A stretch of DNA of 47,126 nt from an uncultured Ruminococcus sp. Its GTDB lineage: Bacteria; Bacillota; Clostridia; Oscillospirales; Acutalibacteraceae. Both the position numbers and the translations under genes were made by a program. Numbering within the stretch: the first letter of the stretch is position 1; the number at the start of each line of letters is the position of its first letter. The stretch lies in the NCBI GenBank assembly GCA_902778175.1, contig CACYWT010000017.1:1-47126 (forward strand), in the 5' to 3' direction. Positions 26,346 to 34,716 of this stretch are shown in pieces. The notes beneath the pieces were generated by a model that saw only the letters and a list, made by a program, of their open reading frames with translations, did not search any database and had not been told where the DNA came from.

Positions 26346-26575
26346 TCGCCGGCGTGCCGCCGGTGTCAATTCGCGGCGCAGTGCCTGCGCTCTCAATTCG
26401 CGGTGCGTGCCCGCACTGGGCAATTCGCGTTGGTCGCTGCGCCTCCGGCTCCGCTCTGAATACAAGGCGGTAGTTTACTGGTCGCGCCGGCGTGCCGCCG
26501 GTGTCAATTCGCGTTGGTCGGTAGTTTATTGGTCGCGGTTTTTACTAAAAACAAATTGCGGATTTATCATTTGGT
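26346..26575. repeat. Array of TGC-loop hairpins with a constant spacer
   Basis: Hairpins CCGGCG-TGC-CGCCGG (26349-26363), GCGCAG-TGC-CTGCGC (26376-26390) and GTGCG-TGCC-CGCAC (26403-26416) are each followed by (C)AATTCGCG; a fourth, identical to the first, is at 26487-26501. Between the third and fourth, and again after the fourth, are partial copies of the GTTGGTCGCTGCGCC / GGTCGCGGTTTTTACTAA segment shared with 6451-6540 and 22049-22139. No gene is present. Confidence 0.82.
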
Positions 26576-26652
26576 AAAGAGTGACAGCGGAAAGATACTG
26601 AGGCGGCAGGAAGAAACAGAGAAAATGAAGAAAGCTGCGTACCCATAATATG
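26576..26652. other. Non-repeat spacer between two repeat blocks
   Basis: An AT-richer stretch (AAGAGTGACAGCGG...) with no reading frame, recognisable promoter or hairpin that I can support; it probably holds the pdxY promoter unless transcription enters from the repeats. Confidence 0.3.
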
Positions 26653-26772
26653 CGGGTGCAGGGCGGTCGACCGCCCTGCCGAGGGTCCGGGGCGAGGAGC
26701 CCCGGGCAGGTCCGGGCGGCAGCCCGGGAAGGGCAGCCCGGGAAGGGCAGCCCGGGAAGGGCAGCCCGGGAA
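26653..26772 (+). repeat. GC-rich hairpin module forming the pdxY leader
   Basis: Reading toward pdxY: GCAGGGCGGT-CG-ACCGCCCTGC (26658-26679), GGGGC-GAGGA-GCCCC, CCGGGC-GGCA-GCCCGG, then four copies of the 14-mer AGCCCGGGAAGGGC (starts 26721, 26735, 26749, 26763). The last copy ends six bases before GGAGG of pdxY. It has the same order and orientation relative to the gene as the leaders of rimP and atpF. Confidence 0.88.
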
Positions 26773-26786
26773 ATGGAGGAAGAAAG

Positions 26787-27608
26787 ATGGATAGGCAAAA
26801 GAGGATAGCGGTGGTGAATGATTTTTCGGGGTTCGGGAGATGTTCGCTAACGGTGTCGATACCGATAATATCGGCGTCGGGGATACAGTGCTGTGCGCTG
26901 CCGACAGCCGTACTGTCGAATCACACGGGATATGAAGATTACTTTTTTGACGACTATACGGACAAAATAAAGCCGTACTACATGAAATGGGAAAAGCTGG
27001 GGCTTGGTTTTGACGGGATATATACGGGCTTTCTCGGATCGGAAAGACAGGTCGATATTATCGCGGATTTCCTGAGAAGATTTACCGGGGAAAAAACTGT
27101 GCGCATAATAGATCCTGTGATGGGCGACAACGGACGAACATATGCCACGCTGACAGGATCACTGTGCAGAAGGCTAAGACACCTTGCGGAAAAAGCCGAC
27201 ATACTTACCCCGAATGTGACAGAAGCCTGTATACTCACCGGTACGCCGTACTGCGACGCCCCCGACAGCGCGGTGATAACCGAAATGGGGCGCAGACTGC
27301 GCAGGGCAGGCAGCAGAAACGTAATAATTACCGGAGTAAACGACGGAAATACGATAAGCAACTACATTTTTCAGGAGAACGGGAAATTCTCGGTGCAGAC
27401 TTCGCCGGCTCTCGGAAGCGCACGGGCAGGAACAGGCGACGTATTCGCCTCGGTGATAGCCGCCGACGCAGTAAACGGTCTTTCACTCGAAGAATCCGTC
27501 AGCCGCGCGGCAGGCTTTGTGTCAAAGGCTATAGAAATATCAGAAAAACGCGGCATACCCGAACAGGACGGGCTTTGCTTTGAGGATCTGCTTGGAATAA
27601 TGATATAG
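26787..27608 (+). CDS. pdxY: Pyridoxal/pyridoxamine kinase
   Basis: The enzyme phosphorylates pyridoxal, pyridoxine or pyridoxamine with ATP in the B6 salvage pathway. The 273-residue ribokinase-superfamily protein has VVNDFSGFGRCSLTVSIPIIS at the start, ALPTAVLSNHTGY, IIDPVMGDNGRTY, LTPNVTEACILTG and the ATP/anion-hole loop ARAGTGDVFASVIAAD with the catalytic Asp. This resembles the Firmicute pyridoxamine kinase branch rather than ThiD. GGAGGAAGAAAG precedes the ATG. It is divergent from clpB and monocistronic. Confidence 0.93.
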   Translation: MDRQKRIAVVNDFSGFGRCSLTVSIPIISASGIQCCALPTAVLSNHTGYEDYFFDDYTDKIKPYYMKWEKLGLGFDGIYTGFLGSERQVDIIADFLRRFTGEKTVRIIDPVMGDNGRTYATLTGSLCRRLRHLAEKADILTPNVTEACILTGTPYCDAPDSAVITEMGRRLRRAGSRNVIITGVNDGNTISNYIFQENGKFSVQTSPALGSARAGTGDVFASVIAADAVNGLSLEESVSRAAGFVSKAIEISEKRGIPEQDGLCFEDLLGIMI

Positions 27609-27649
27609 CCATAATAGACATTAAATTTATTTCAAGTTGCGAGTATATT

Positions 27650-27689
27650 GTAAAATCGCAGAAAAACTGAGTAAAATCGCAGAAAAACC
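27650..27689 (+). promoter_or_regulatory. Two 18-bp direct repeats upstream of the heptad-protein promoter
   Basis: GTAAAATCGCAGAAAAAC occurs at 27650 and 27671, 21 bases apart, that is two helical turns. The second copy ends 11 bases before the -35 hexamer at 27699, the usual place of an activator or repressor site. Confidence 0.55.
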
Positions 27690-27698
27690 AACTTTTTC

Positions 27699-27728
27699 TT
27701 GTCAAACAGCGTCGGTTTGTGATATCAT
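27699..27728 (+). promoter_or_regulatory. Sigma-A promoter of the heptad-repeat membrane protein
   Basis: TTGTCA (27699-27704), 18 bases, TATCAT (27723-27728), about 38 bases before the start codon. Confidence 0.6.
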
Positions 27729-27766
27729 ATACTCGGTCAATTTTAGTCCGAAAGGATCGTAATATT

Positions 27767-28828
27767 ATGAAAATAACCCGCACAGCCGCAGCTTTGCTGA
27801 CAGGTATGCTTATATCGGCAGCGGTGCTGCTGCCTACGGCAGCTGTAAGCGCAGCGCCTGATGACGATACTCCCGACGAACCCGGTACGGCTTATTCCGA
27901 AAATCAGGACGAGGAACCCACATACGAAGACCCCGAACCGGAACCGTCCTACGAGGAACCGGAACAGTCCTACGAGGAGCCGGAACAGTCCTATGAGGAA
28001 CCGGAATATTCCTACGAGGAACCCGAACCGTCCTACGAGGAACCGGAACCGTCCTATGAGGAACCGGAACCGTCCTATGAGGAACCCGAATATTCCTACG
28101 AGGAACCGGAGTATTCCTATGAGGAACCGGAATATTCCTATGAGGAGCCTTCCTACTACTATTATGAGGACTCCAGCATTTACGGCGAGGAAAACAGCTC
28201 CTTCTGGGGAACGGAAGAACAGTCAGATATAGTCGAACCTTCCCTCACATCTCAGACAAGCACCGCCGAAAGCTCTATGGAAAATTCGGTGCTGACATCT
28301 GAGGACTGGAAGGAACTGCAGAAAAGTATGGCTCCGGAATCCGGCTCGTCAGGCGGAACTTCAAGCAAGTCGGCAACCGGCAGCGGCGGCAGCAGCGATT
28401 TCGATAAAATAAAAAGCGACAAAAGCAGAATGAACGACGCATGGGTGTATCTTGCGATAGGTATTCCGCTTATCGCCCTCGGCGCAGGACTTATCGCGGC
28501 AGTCGTTATCGTCAATAAACGCGCCAACAGACAGCTCCTGCCGGACGGCGCAGAAACAGACGGCATAGAGACAGACAGCAAAACCCCTGCTGAAAACAAT
28601 ACGGACAAAACAGAAACAAAGGAAAATGAATATACCGATATGAATTCCTTCAAGCCGTCCGACGATGAAAAAATGATACCCTCGGCAGACGCCTTCCGCG
28701 CAGTAAAAGAAGCAAGGGCGGCAAAAATTTCCGCCAAGGCAGAAAAAGCAAACGAGCTTGCCGATACTCTCGAAAAACCGCTCGTCATAAAAAAAGAAAC
28801 ACCGCAAAAAGATAATTCCGGAGAATAA
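27767..28828 (+). CDS. Type I membrane protein with SYEEPE heptad repeats
   Basis: I do not recognise this 353-residue protein. It has a signal peptide (1-29, cleavage near AVSA-AP), an acidic outer region with ten seven-residue units SYEEPE(P/Y/Q) at 61-129, a Tyr patch (SYYYYED), a Ser/Gly-rich linker, one membrane helix (226-249, LAIGIPLIALGAGLIAAVVIV) followed by NKR, and a charged cytoplasmic tail of about 100 residues. The regular Tyr/Glu/Pro repeats suggest an extended surface stalk or a cation-binding region. The frame opens 16 codons earlier, but ATG 27767 has AAAGGATCG upstream. The 21-bp DNA repeat (27947-28153) makes length changes likely. The stop TAA lies in a target duplication of a MITE-like element. 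Confidence 0.8.
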   Translation: MKITRTAAALLTGMLISAAVLLPTAAVSAAPDDDTPDEPGTAYSENQDEEPTYEDPEPEPSYEEPEQSYEEPEQSYEEPEYSYEEPEPSYEEPEPSYEEPEPSYEEPEYSYEEPEYSYEEPEYSYEEPSYYYYEDSSIYGEENSSFWGTEEQSDIVEPSLTSQTSTAESSMENSVLTSEDWKELQKSMAPESGSSGGTSSKSATGSGGSSDFDKIKSDKSRMNDAWVYLAIGIPLIALGAGLIAAVVIVNKRANRQLLPDGAETDGIETDSKTPAENNTDKTETKENEYTDMNSFKPSDDEKMIPSADAFRAVKEARAAKISAKAEKANELADTLEKPLVIKKETPQKDNSGE

Positions 28829-28978
28829 AGGCAATACCGCACAAAGATAGTGCCGCAGATGCGCCGCTAATTTTTTCGTCAGAATGTGCAAAACGAGCGC
28901 AGTTAACCTGACGGTTATCAAGCGAGAAGCATATGTGGTGCTAAGCCGTAAGGCGTTCTTTGTGAGGTGTTGCCTAAA
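28826..28978. mobile_element. MITE-like element with TAAA target duplication
   Basis: A 145-bp element (28830-28974) with inverted ends GGCAATACCGCACAAAGA and TCTTTGTGAGGTGTTGCC (16 of 18 positions pair), flanked by TAAA on both sides (28826-28829 and 28975-28978). It has no coding capacity. A shorter relative is at 32164-32231. The left TAAA contains the stop codon of the upstream gene. Confidence 0.75.
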
Positions 28979-28996
28979 ATTTTTTGTTCCGGATTA

Positions 28997-29025
28997 TTGA
29001 ATAAAACGGGCGGTTATGTTATTAT
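28997..29025 (+). promoter_or_regulatory. Sigma-A promoter of the transketolase genes
   Basis: TTGAAT (28997-29002), 17 bases, TATTAT (29020-29025), 62 bases before the start. The MITE-like element ends 19 bases upstream of the -35. Confidence 0.65.
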
Positions 29026-29086
29026 CTAACTGTAGGTATATAAACCGTTTCGTAAATAAACTTTGAATCGGAGGATTAAGAACAGA

Positions 29087-29929
29087 ATGGATAAGTCAGA
29101 GCTTTTGGAACTGAAAAAAACAGCCTGCAAGGTCAGACTGTGGACCATCGAGGGTGTGTTCAATGCAAAATCGGGTCATCCCGGCGGATCGCTCTCCGCA
29201 GCGGATATCATGACCTACCTTTATTTCAAGGAAATGAACATTGATCCCAAAAACCCCAAGGATCCCGACCGCGACCGCTTTGTACTGTCAAAGGGTCACT
29301 GCTGTCCCGCACTTTACGCCGCGCTTGCGCTCAGAGGATATTTTCCGACCGATGAGATCAAATCGCTCCGTCATATCGGCGCAATGCTCCAGGGACACCC
29401 GGATATGAAGGGCACTCCCGGTATAGATATGAGCTCAGGCTCTCTCGGACAGGGTATTTCCGCTGCCTGCGGAATGGCTCTCGCAGCGAAGATCAGCGGC
29501 AAGGATTACCGCGTATACGCTATGCTCGGCGACGGCGAATGTGAAGAGGGTCAGGTATGGGAGGCTGCAATGTTCGCATCTCACTATAAGCTTGACAACC
29601 TCGTTGCGATCGTTGACTACAACGGTCTTCAGATCGACGGAAACGTAATGGACGTTGCCGGACTTGACAAGCTTGAGGAAAAATTCACCGCCTTCGGTTT
29701 CGAGGTATTCACAATGGACGGACACGATTTTGAACAGATCGCTGAAGTCCTCGATAAAGCAAAAACAGTCAAGGGCAAGCCCACAGCGATCATAGCAAAA
29801 ACGATCAAGGGCAAGGGCGTTTCATATATGGAGGATCAGGTCGGCTGGCACGGCAAGGCTCCGGATGCCGATCAGTATAAAACAGCTATGGACGAGCTGA
29901 ACGCTCAGCTTAAAGCATTGGAGGCGTAA
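29087..29929 (+). CDS. Transketolase, N-terminal subunit
   Basis: This 280-residue protein is the thiamine-diphosphate-binding half of a split transketolase. Visible are GHPGGSLSAADIMTYLYF, DRFVLSKGHCCPALYAALA, MSSGSLGQGISAACGMALA and the ThDP/Mg motif GDGECEEGQVWEAAMFASHYKLDNL. It acts with the C-terminal subunit encoded two bases downstream in the non-oxidative pentose phosphate pathway. The frame opens at TTG 29063, but ATG 29087 with GGAGG 12 bases upstream is preferred; the TTG lacks a site. Confidence 0.95.
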   Translation: MDKSELLELKKTACKVRLWTIEGVFNAKSGHPGGSLSAADIMTYLYFKEMNIDPKNPKDPDRDRFVLSKGHCCPALYAALALRGYFPTDEIKSLRHIGAMLQGHPDMKGTPGIDMSSGSLGQGISAACGMALAAKISGKDYRVYAMLGDGECEEGQVWEAAMFASHYKLDNLVAIVDYNGLQIDGNVMDVAGLDKLEEKFTAFGFEVFTMDGHDFEQIAEVLDKAKTVKGKPTAIIAKTIKGKGVSYMEDQVGWHGKAPDADQYKTAMDELNAQLKALEA

Positions 29930-29931
29930 TC

Positions 29932-30876
29932 ATGGCAGAAAGCAAAAAAATCGCAACAAGAGAAAGCTTCGGCATGGCTCTTTGTGAGCTTGCCGCAGAG
30001 CATGACGATATAGTTGTTCTGGACGCAGACCTCGCGGCTGCAACAAAAACGGAGATCTTCAAGAAAGCATATCCCGACCGCTTCTTCGACTGCGGTATCG
30101 CTGAGGGAAATATGATCGGAACTGCGGCAGGTCTTGCAGCAGCAGGCAAGGTTCCCTTTGCGGCGTCTTTCGCAATGTTCGCTACGGGCAGAGCATATGA
30201 GCAGGTCCGCAACAGCGTCGGCTATCCCCACCTTAATGTGAAAATAGCCGGATCTCACGCAGGTATCACCGTCGGTGAGGACGGCGCAACTCATCAGTGC
30301 TGCGAGGATCTCGCGCTAATGAGAACGATCCCCGGCATGGTAGTGCTCAACCCTGCCGATCATTATGAAATGATCGCTGCGACAAAGGCTGCATACGAAT
30401 ATAACGGTCCGGTCTATATCAGACTCGGCAGACTTGCAATAGACAGCTTCAACGATCCCGATAATTACAGCTTCGAGATCGGCAAGGGCATCACCCTTGA
30501 GGAAGGTACAGAGGCAACCGTTATCGCAACGGGTCTGGTAGTATATGAAGCTCTCAAGGCTGTCCGCGCACTGAAGGAAAAGGGCGTAAGCGTAAGACTT
30601 GTCAATATGCACACCATCAAGCCTATAGACAAGGATATCATCATAAAGGCTGCAAAGGAGACCGGCAGGATCATTACCGTTGAGGAACACAATATCATCG
30701 GCGGTCTTGGCGAAGCTGTTGCCGCTGTAACTGCGGAATCCTGCCCCGTTCCCGTAACACGCATAGGCGTTGAGGATACATTCGGCCACAGCGGTCCGGC
30801 AGTCGGACTTCTTGCGGAATTTGGTCTTGACGCCGCAGGTCTTGAAAAGAAGATCTCAGAGATACTCGGCAAATGA
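29932..30876 (+). CDS. Transketolase, C-terminal subunit
   Basis: The 314-residue partner supplies the pyrimidine-binding (PYR) and C-terminal domains. Motifs are RESFGMALCELAAEHDDIVVLDADLAA, FDCGIAEGNMIGTAAGLAAAGKVPF (with the cofactor-activating Glu), GITVGEDGATHQCCEDLALMRTIPGM and VYIRLGR. It starts two bases after the N-subunit stop, so translation is coupled, and an intrinsic terminator follows. Confidence 0.95.
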   Translation: MAESKKIATRESFGMALCELAAEHDDIVVLDADLAAATKTEIFKKAYPDRFFDCGIAEGNMIGTAAGLAAAGKVPFAASFAMFATGRAYEQVRNSVGYPHLNVKIAGSHAGITVGEDGATHQCCEDLALMRTIPGMVVLNPADHYEMIAATKAAYEYNGPVYIRLGRLAIDSFNDPDNYSFEIGKGITLEEGTEATVIATGLVVYEALKAVRALKEKGVSVRLVNMHTIKPIDKDIIIKAAKETGRIITVEEHNIIGGLGEAVAAVTAESCPVPVTRIGVEDTFGHSGPAVGLLAEFGLDAAGLEKKISEILGK

Positions 30877-30888
30877 TTAAAAAATATT

Positions 30889-30927
30889 TTCCGTCTGCGT
30901 TCCAAAAAAACGCAGGCGGTTTTTTTT
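30889..30927 (+). terminator. Intrinsic terminator of the transketolase operon
   Basis: CCGTCTGCGTT-CCAAAAA-AACGCAGGCGG followed by eight T, about 15 bases past the stop. Confidence 0.9.
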
Positions 30928-31054
30928 ATCGGCGGCAGATGAATGTCCGGCAGAATATATTAATGTCTGCGAACAATAATATATATATATAGCAGCGCCG
31001 GGAGCGTATGCGAATTGTTTTTCAGATAAAATTGGAAAAAATCGGAATTTAATA

Positions 31055-31083
31055 TTGACAATTCCGGATAATAGTGATACATT
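31055..31083 (+). promoter_or_regulatory. Sigma-A promoter of hrcA-grpE-dnaK-dnaJ
   Basis: Consensus TTGACA (31055-31060), 17 bases, TACATT (31078-31083). The CIRCE operator begins nine bases after the -10, covering the start of transcription. Confidence 0.85.
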
Positions 31084-31092
31084 ATAAGTAGA

Positions 31093-31119
31093 TTAGCACT
31101 CGGAGCATGAGAGTGCTAA
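31093..31119 (+). promoter_or_regulatory. CIRCE operator
   Basis: A perfect inverted repeat TTAGCACTC-N9-GAGTGCTAA, the binding site of the HrcA repressor encoded just downstream; HrcA bound here would block the promoter until heat shock. Confidence 0.97.
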
Positions 31120-31135
31120 CAGAGAGGTGGCTTGA

Positions 31136-32167
31136 ATGGAACCGACTCAGAGAAAAATGAAAATACTCGAAGCGGTTGTGGAAGCTTATATCAGAACAGG
31201 TGAGCCTGTCGGCTCAAAGACACTTTGCGATGCGCTCGACTTTACGGTTTCGTCCGCAACAATAAGAAACGATATGGCTGAGCTTGCCTCCCTCGGATTG
31301 CTGGAACAGACTCATACCTCGTCAGGAAGGATCCCGACAGAGCTTGGCTACCGCATATATGTGGATAAGCTGATGAAAACGGTGCCGCTGACGAAATATG
31401 AAAAAAACGGTCTTGATGATATCCTCTATCTCAGCGCCGACGCACCGGAGCATCTGCTCGAGGGCGCTGCCGCAATGCTTTCGGGCATGACCGGCTGCGC
31501 TGCAATAGCGGCGTCCCCGTCTGCGGATAAGTCAGTGATCCGGAGGATACGCTTTGTTCAGACCGGAAGCTGTACCGCAATGACGGTGCTCATTACCTCA
31601 ACAGGCTCGGTCAAGACCCGGCTGTTCCGGTGCGATTTCGTTATCACTCCGCAGCTTCTCGAAAAGCTGGAAACAACAGTGAACGAACGATTCGCGGAAA
31701 TGCCCGTAAACGCCGTTACCCCTGCTTTCATGCAAAGTACGGCGGCGGCTCTCGGAGAAATGTCGATGCTTATGGCAAACGCCCTGATGTCAGTTCAGGA
31801 CGCCGCCGCGGAGGCTGCTTCGACGGGAGTGTTCATAAAGGGACAGTCCAATCTCTTTACCATGCCTGAATTGGCTTCGGCAGACGCAAAACGAGTAATG
31901 GAGCTGCTCGGACATACCGGCGAGCTTTCCAGACTTATCAATGCGACGGGAGATAAAGTATCGATCCTTATCGGGAGCGAGATACATCACCCTGCGCTGG
32001 CAAGACTGAGCATAATAGCTTCGCATTATACCGCCGCGCCCGACTGTACGGGAGCTATCGTACTGATAGGCCCCGTAAGAATGGATTATCCCAAGGTCAC
32101 GGCAACACTCGGCTATACGGCTGAATCCGTAGGCGCGCTGCTTACGGGTCTGCTTGAAGTTGATTAA
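31136..32167 (+). CDS. hrcA: Heat-inducible transcription repressor HrcA
   Basis: HrcA binds CIRCE and represses class I heat-shock genes; GroEL normally helps it fold. The 343-residue protein has the N-terminal winged helix (ILEAVVEAYIRTGEPVGSKTLCD, SSATIRNDMAELASLGLLEQTHTSSGRIPTELGYRIYVD) and the GAF-like core with GQSNLF and SILIGSEI. It is first in its operon, 16 bases after the operator, so it controls its own synthesis. GAGAGGTGG precedes the ATG. The stop codon lies in the TAAA flank of a short MITE-like repeat. Confidence 0.97.
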   Translation: MEPTQRKMKILEAVVEAYIRTGEPVGSKTLCDALDFTVSSATIRNDMAELASLGLLEQTHTSSGRIPTELGYRIYVDKLMKTVPLTKYEKNGLDDILYLSADAPEHLLEGAAAMLSGMTGCAAIAASPSADKSVIRRIRFVQTGSCTAMTVLITSTGSVKTRLFRCDFVITPQLLEKLETTVNERFAEMPVNAVTPAFMQSTAAALGEMSMLMANALMSVQDAAAEAASTGVFIKGQSNLFTMPELASADAKRVMELLGHTGELSRLINATGDKVSILIGSEIHHPALARLSIIASHYTAAPDCTGAIVLIGPVRMDYPKVTATLGYTAESVGALLTGLLEVD

Positions 32168-32231
32168 AGGCAATACCGCACAAAGATAGTGCCACAGATG
32201 CGCCGTCAATTTTTTCGGTATTGCTCTAAAA
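32164..32231. mobile_element. Short MITE-like relative
   Basis: Shares about 45 bases with the left part of the element at 28830 (GGCAATACCGCACAAAGATA onward) and ends with CGGTATTGC, complementary to its own left end, then TCTAAA. The left TAAA holds the hrcA stop codon. It is an internal-deletion form lying between hrcA and grpE in the heat-shock operon. Confidence 0.65.
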
Positions 32232-32254
32232 GCCCTGAAAGGAGAGAATAAATC

Positions 32255-32821
32255 TTGGCAAAAAAGAAAACTGCTAAGACGGCAGATGCTAAAAAAACAA
32301 CTGAAACCGAACAGACAGCAGAAACTGCGGAAGTTACCGAAACAACTGATACTGCTGCGTCCGGCGAAACAGTAAGCAAGGAAGAATACGATAAGCTCAA
32401 AGCGGAATTTGATTCACAGAAGGAACAGTTCCTGCGTATGGCTGCGGAATATGACAACTTCCGCAAGAGGACCGAAAAGGAAAAGCTCCAGACATTCGAT
32501 AATGCGCTGGCTACAACAGTAGAGGCGTTCCTTCCGGTCGCGGATAATTTCGCGCTGGCTCTTGCGTCGGGTACGACCGAGGGCGAGGATTTCCGCAAGG
32601 GTATAGAAATGATCGAAAAGCAGCTCGATACAGCCTTTGAAAAGCTCAATGTCGTAAAATTCGGTGAAAGAGGCGAGGACTTTGATCCGCTGCTCCACGA
32701 CGCCGTATCAAGAGTCGATGACGAGGAGCTTGAAGAAGACAAGATCGCAGGCGTACTCCAGAAGGGCTTTAAGATAGGCGACAAGATCATTCGTCACGCA
32801 ATGGTCCAGGTATCAAATTAA
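32255..32821 (+). CDS. grpE: Nucleotide exchange factor GrpE (TTG start)
   Basis: GrpE releases ADP from DnaK. The 188-residue protein has a low-complexity Lys/Thr/Glu N-terminus (1-45), a long coiled coil (EEYDKLKAEFDSQKEQFLRMAAEYDNFRKRTEKEK) and the C-terminal beta domain with FGERGEDFDPLLHDAV and VLQKGFKIGDKIIRHAMVQV. The start is TTG, with AAAGGAGAG nine bases upstream; no ATG is available nearby. The 87-base gap from hrcA is mostly the MITE-like repeat. Confidence 0.95.
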   Translation: MAKKKTAKTADAKKTTETEQTAETAEVTETTDTAASGETVSKEEYDKLKAEFDSQKEQFLRMAAEYDNFRKRTEKEKLQTFDNALATTVEAFLPVADNFALALASGTTEGEDFRKGIEMIEKQLDTAFEKLNVVKFGERGEDFDPLLHDAVSRVDDEELEEDKIAGVLQKGFKIGDKIIRHAMVQVSN

Positions 32822-32898
32822 CGATTTGTTCTGCAGCATAATAAGCTGTGTTTACAGAATAAAAATTCAAACAAAAAATCATATTGGAGGAATTTATT

Positions 32899-34716
32899 AT
32901 GGCAAAGACAATCGGTATCGATCTCGGTACAACAAACTCATGCGTAGCAGTAATTGAAGGCGGTGAGCCGGTAGTAATCGCAAATGCAGAAGGCTCAAGA
33001 ACAACTCCGTCTGTTGTAGCATTTGCAAAGAACGGCGAAAGACTCGTAGGTCAGGTTGCTAAGCGTCAGGCAGTTTCAAACCCCGACAATACTATCGCTT
33101 CCATAAAAAGACATATGGGCTCCGCATATAAGGTAAATATCAGCGGCAAGGAATATACTCCCCAGGAGATCTCCGCTATGATACTCACAAAGCTCAAAAA
33201 GGACGCTGAGGCTTATCTCGGAGAAACAGTAACACAGGCAGTTATCACAGTACCTGCTTACTTTACCGACGCTCAGCGTCAGGCTACAAAGGACGCAGGC
33301 AAGATCGCAGGACTTGATGTAAAGAGGATCATCAACGAGCCTACGGCTGCTGCTCTTTCATACGGCATTGACAAGGAAAATGACCAGAAGGTAATGGTAT
33401 ATGACCTCGGCGGCGGTACATTCGATGTATCCATCATCGAAATGGGCGACGGCGTTCAGGAGGTACTCGCAACAGCCGGCAACAACAAGCTCGGCGGCGA
33501 CGACTTCGACCAGAAGATCATCGACTGGCTCGTACAGAGCTTCCGCAATGATAACGGCATCGACCTTTCAGGCGACAAGACAGCTATGCAGCGTCTGAAG
33601 GACGAGGCTGAAAAGGCTAAGATCGAGCTTTCGGGCATCACCACAGCTCAGATCAATATCCCCTTTATCACAGCAGACGCCACAGGCCCCAAGCACCTTG
33701 ACTATACTCTTACAAGAGCCAAGTTCAACGAGCTTACTGCTGATCTCGTAGAAAAGACAATGGGTCCGGTTCGCCAGGCTCTTGCTGATTCCGGTCTGAA
33801 TATCAGCGAGATCGACAAGGTTCTCATGGTCGGCGGTTCTTCAAGAATCCCCGCTGTTCAGGAGGCTGTAAAGGGTCTTATCGGCAAGGAGCCCTTCAAG
33901 GGCATCAACCCCGATGAATGCGTCGCTATCGGCGCTGCTATCCAGGCAGGCGTACTCGCAGGCGACGTTCAGGGTCTGCTCCTCCTCGATGTTACTCCGC
34001 TTTCACTCGGCGTTGAAACACAGGGCGGCGTAATGACAAAGATCATCGACAGAAATACAACTATCCCGACAAAGAAGAGCCAGATCTTCTCGACCGCAGC
34101 CGATAACCAGACTCAGGTAGAAGTAAATGTTCTTCAGGGCGAAAGAGAATTTGCAAGAGATAACAAACAGCTCGGTCTGTTCAAGCTCGACGGTATCGCT
34201 CCGGCAATGAGAGGCGTTCCGCAGATCGAGGTAACCTTTGATATCGACGCAAACGGTATCGTTAATGTATCAGCTAAGGATCTCGGCACAGGCAGAGAGC
34301 AGCACATTACGATCACCTCCAGCACAAATATGAACAAGGACGATATAGAAAAGGCTATCAAGGACGCAGAGCAGTATGCTGCTGAGGATAAGAAGCGCAG
34401 AGAAGAAGTCGATAAGCGCAACGAGGCTGAAAACCTTGTTTATGCTGTCGAAAAGCTCCTCACAGAAAACGGCGACCATATCTCCGACGAAGACAAGGGC
34501 AATCTCGAAACAAAGGTTGCTGCTGTCAAGGCTGCTCTTGCAGGAACAGATATGGATGTTATCCAGTCCTCAAAGGACGAGCTGCAGAAGGCTATGTATG
34601 CAGTATCCGAAAAGCTCTATCAGGATGCGGCAGCTCAGGGCGCAGCATCTCAGCAGGCTCCCGACAGCAGCGAGGGCGGCGTATATAACGCAGATTTCAC
34701 AGACGTAGACGAATGA
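32899..34716 (+). CDS. dnaK: Chaperone DnaK (Hsp70)
   Basis: The 605-residue Hsp70 has the phosphate loops [14 protein letters not shown] and [30 protein letters not shown] in the ATPase domain, the linker [16 protein letters not shown] and the substrate-binding domain (about 370-480) plus helical lid. The tail ends [13 protein letters not shown] rather than the EEVD of eukaryotes. Like other Gram-positive DnaK, it lacks the 24-residue insertion of the proteobacterial type. The ATG has TTGGAGGAATTTATT upstream, so the frame's earlier TTG at 32884 is not used. Confidence 0.98.
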   Translation: MAKTIGIDLGTTNSCVAVIEGGEPVVIANAEGSRTTPSVVAFAKNGERLVGQVAKRQAVSNPDNTIASIKRHMGSAYKVNISGKEYTPQEISAMILTKLKKDAEAYLGETVTQAVITVPAYFTDAQRQATKDAGKIAGLDVKRIINEPTAAALSYGIDKENDQKVMVYDLGGGTFDVSIIEMGDGVQEVLATAGNNKLGGDDFDQKIIDWLVQSFRNDNGIDLSGDKTAMQRLKDEAEKAKIELSGITTAQINIPFITADATGPKHLDYTLTRAKFNELTADLVEKTMGPVRQALADSGLNISEIDKVLMVGGSSRIPAVQEAVKGLIGKEPFKGINPDECVAIGAAIQAGVLAGDVQGLLLLDVTPLSLGVETQGGVMTKIIDRNTTIPTKKSQIFSTAADNQTQVEVNVLQGEREFARDNKQLGLFKLDGIAPAMRGVPQIEVTFDIDANGIVNVSAKDLGTGREQHITITSSTNMNKDDIEKAIKDAEQYAAEDKKRREEVDKRNEAENLVYAVEKLLTENGDHISDEDKGNLETKVAAVKAALAGTDMDVIQSSKDELQKAMYAVSEKLYQDAAAQGAASQQAPDSSEGGVYNADFTDVDE

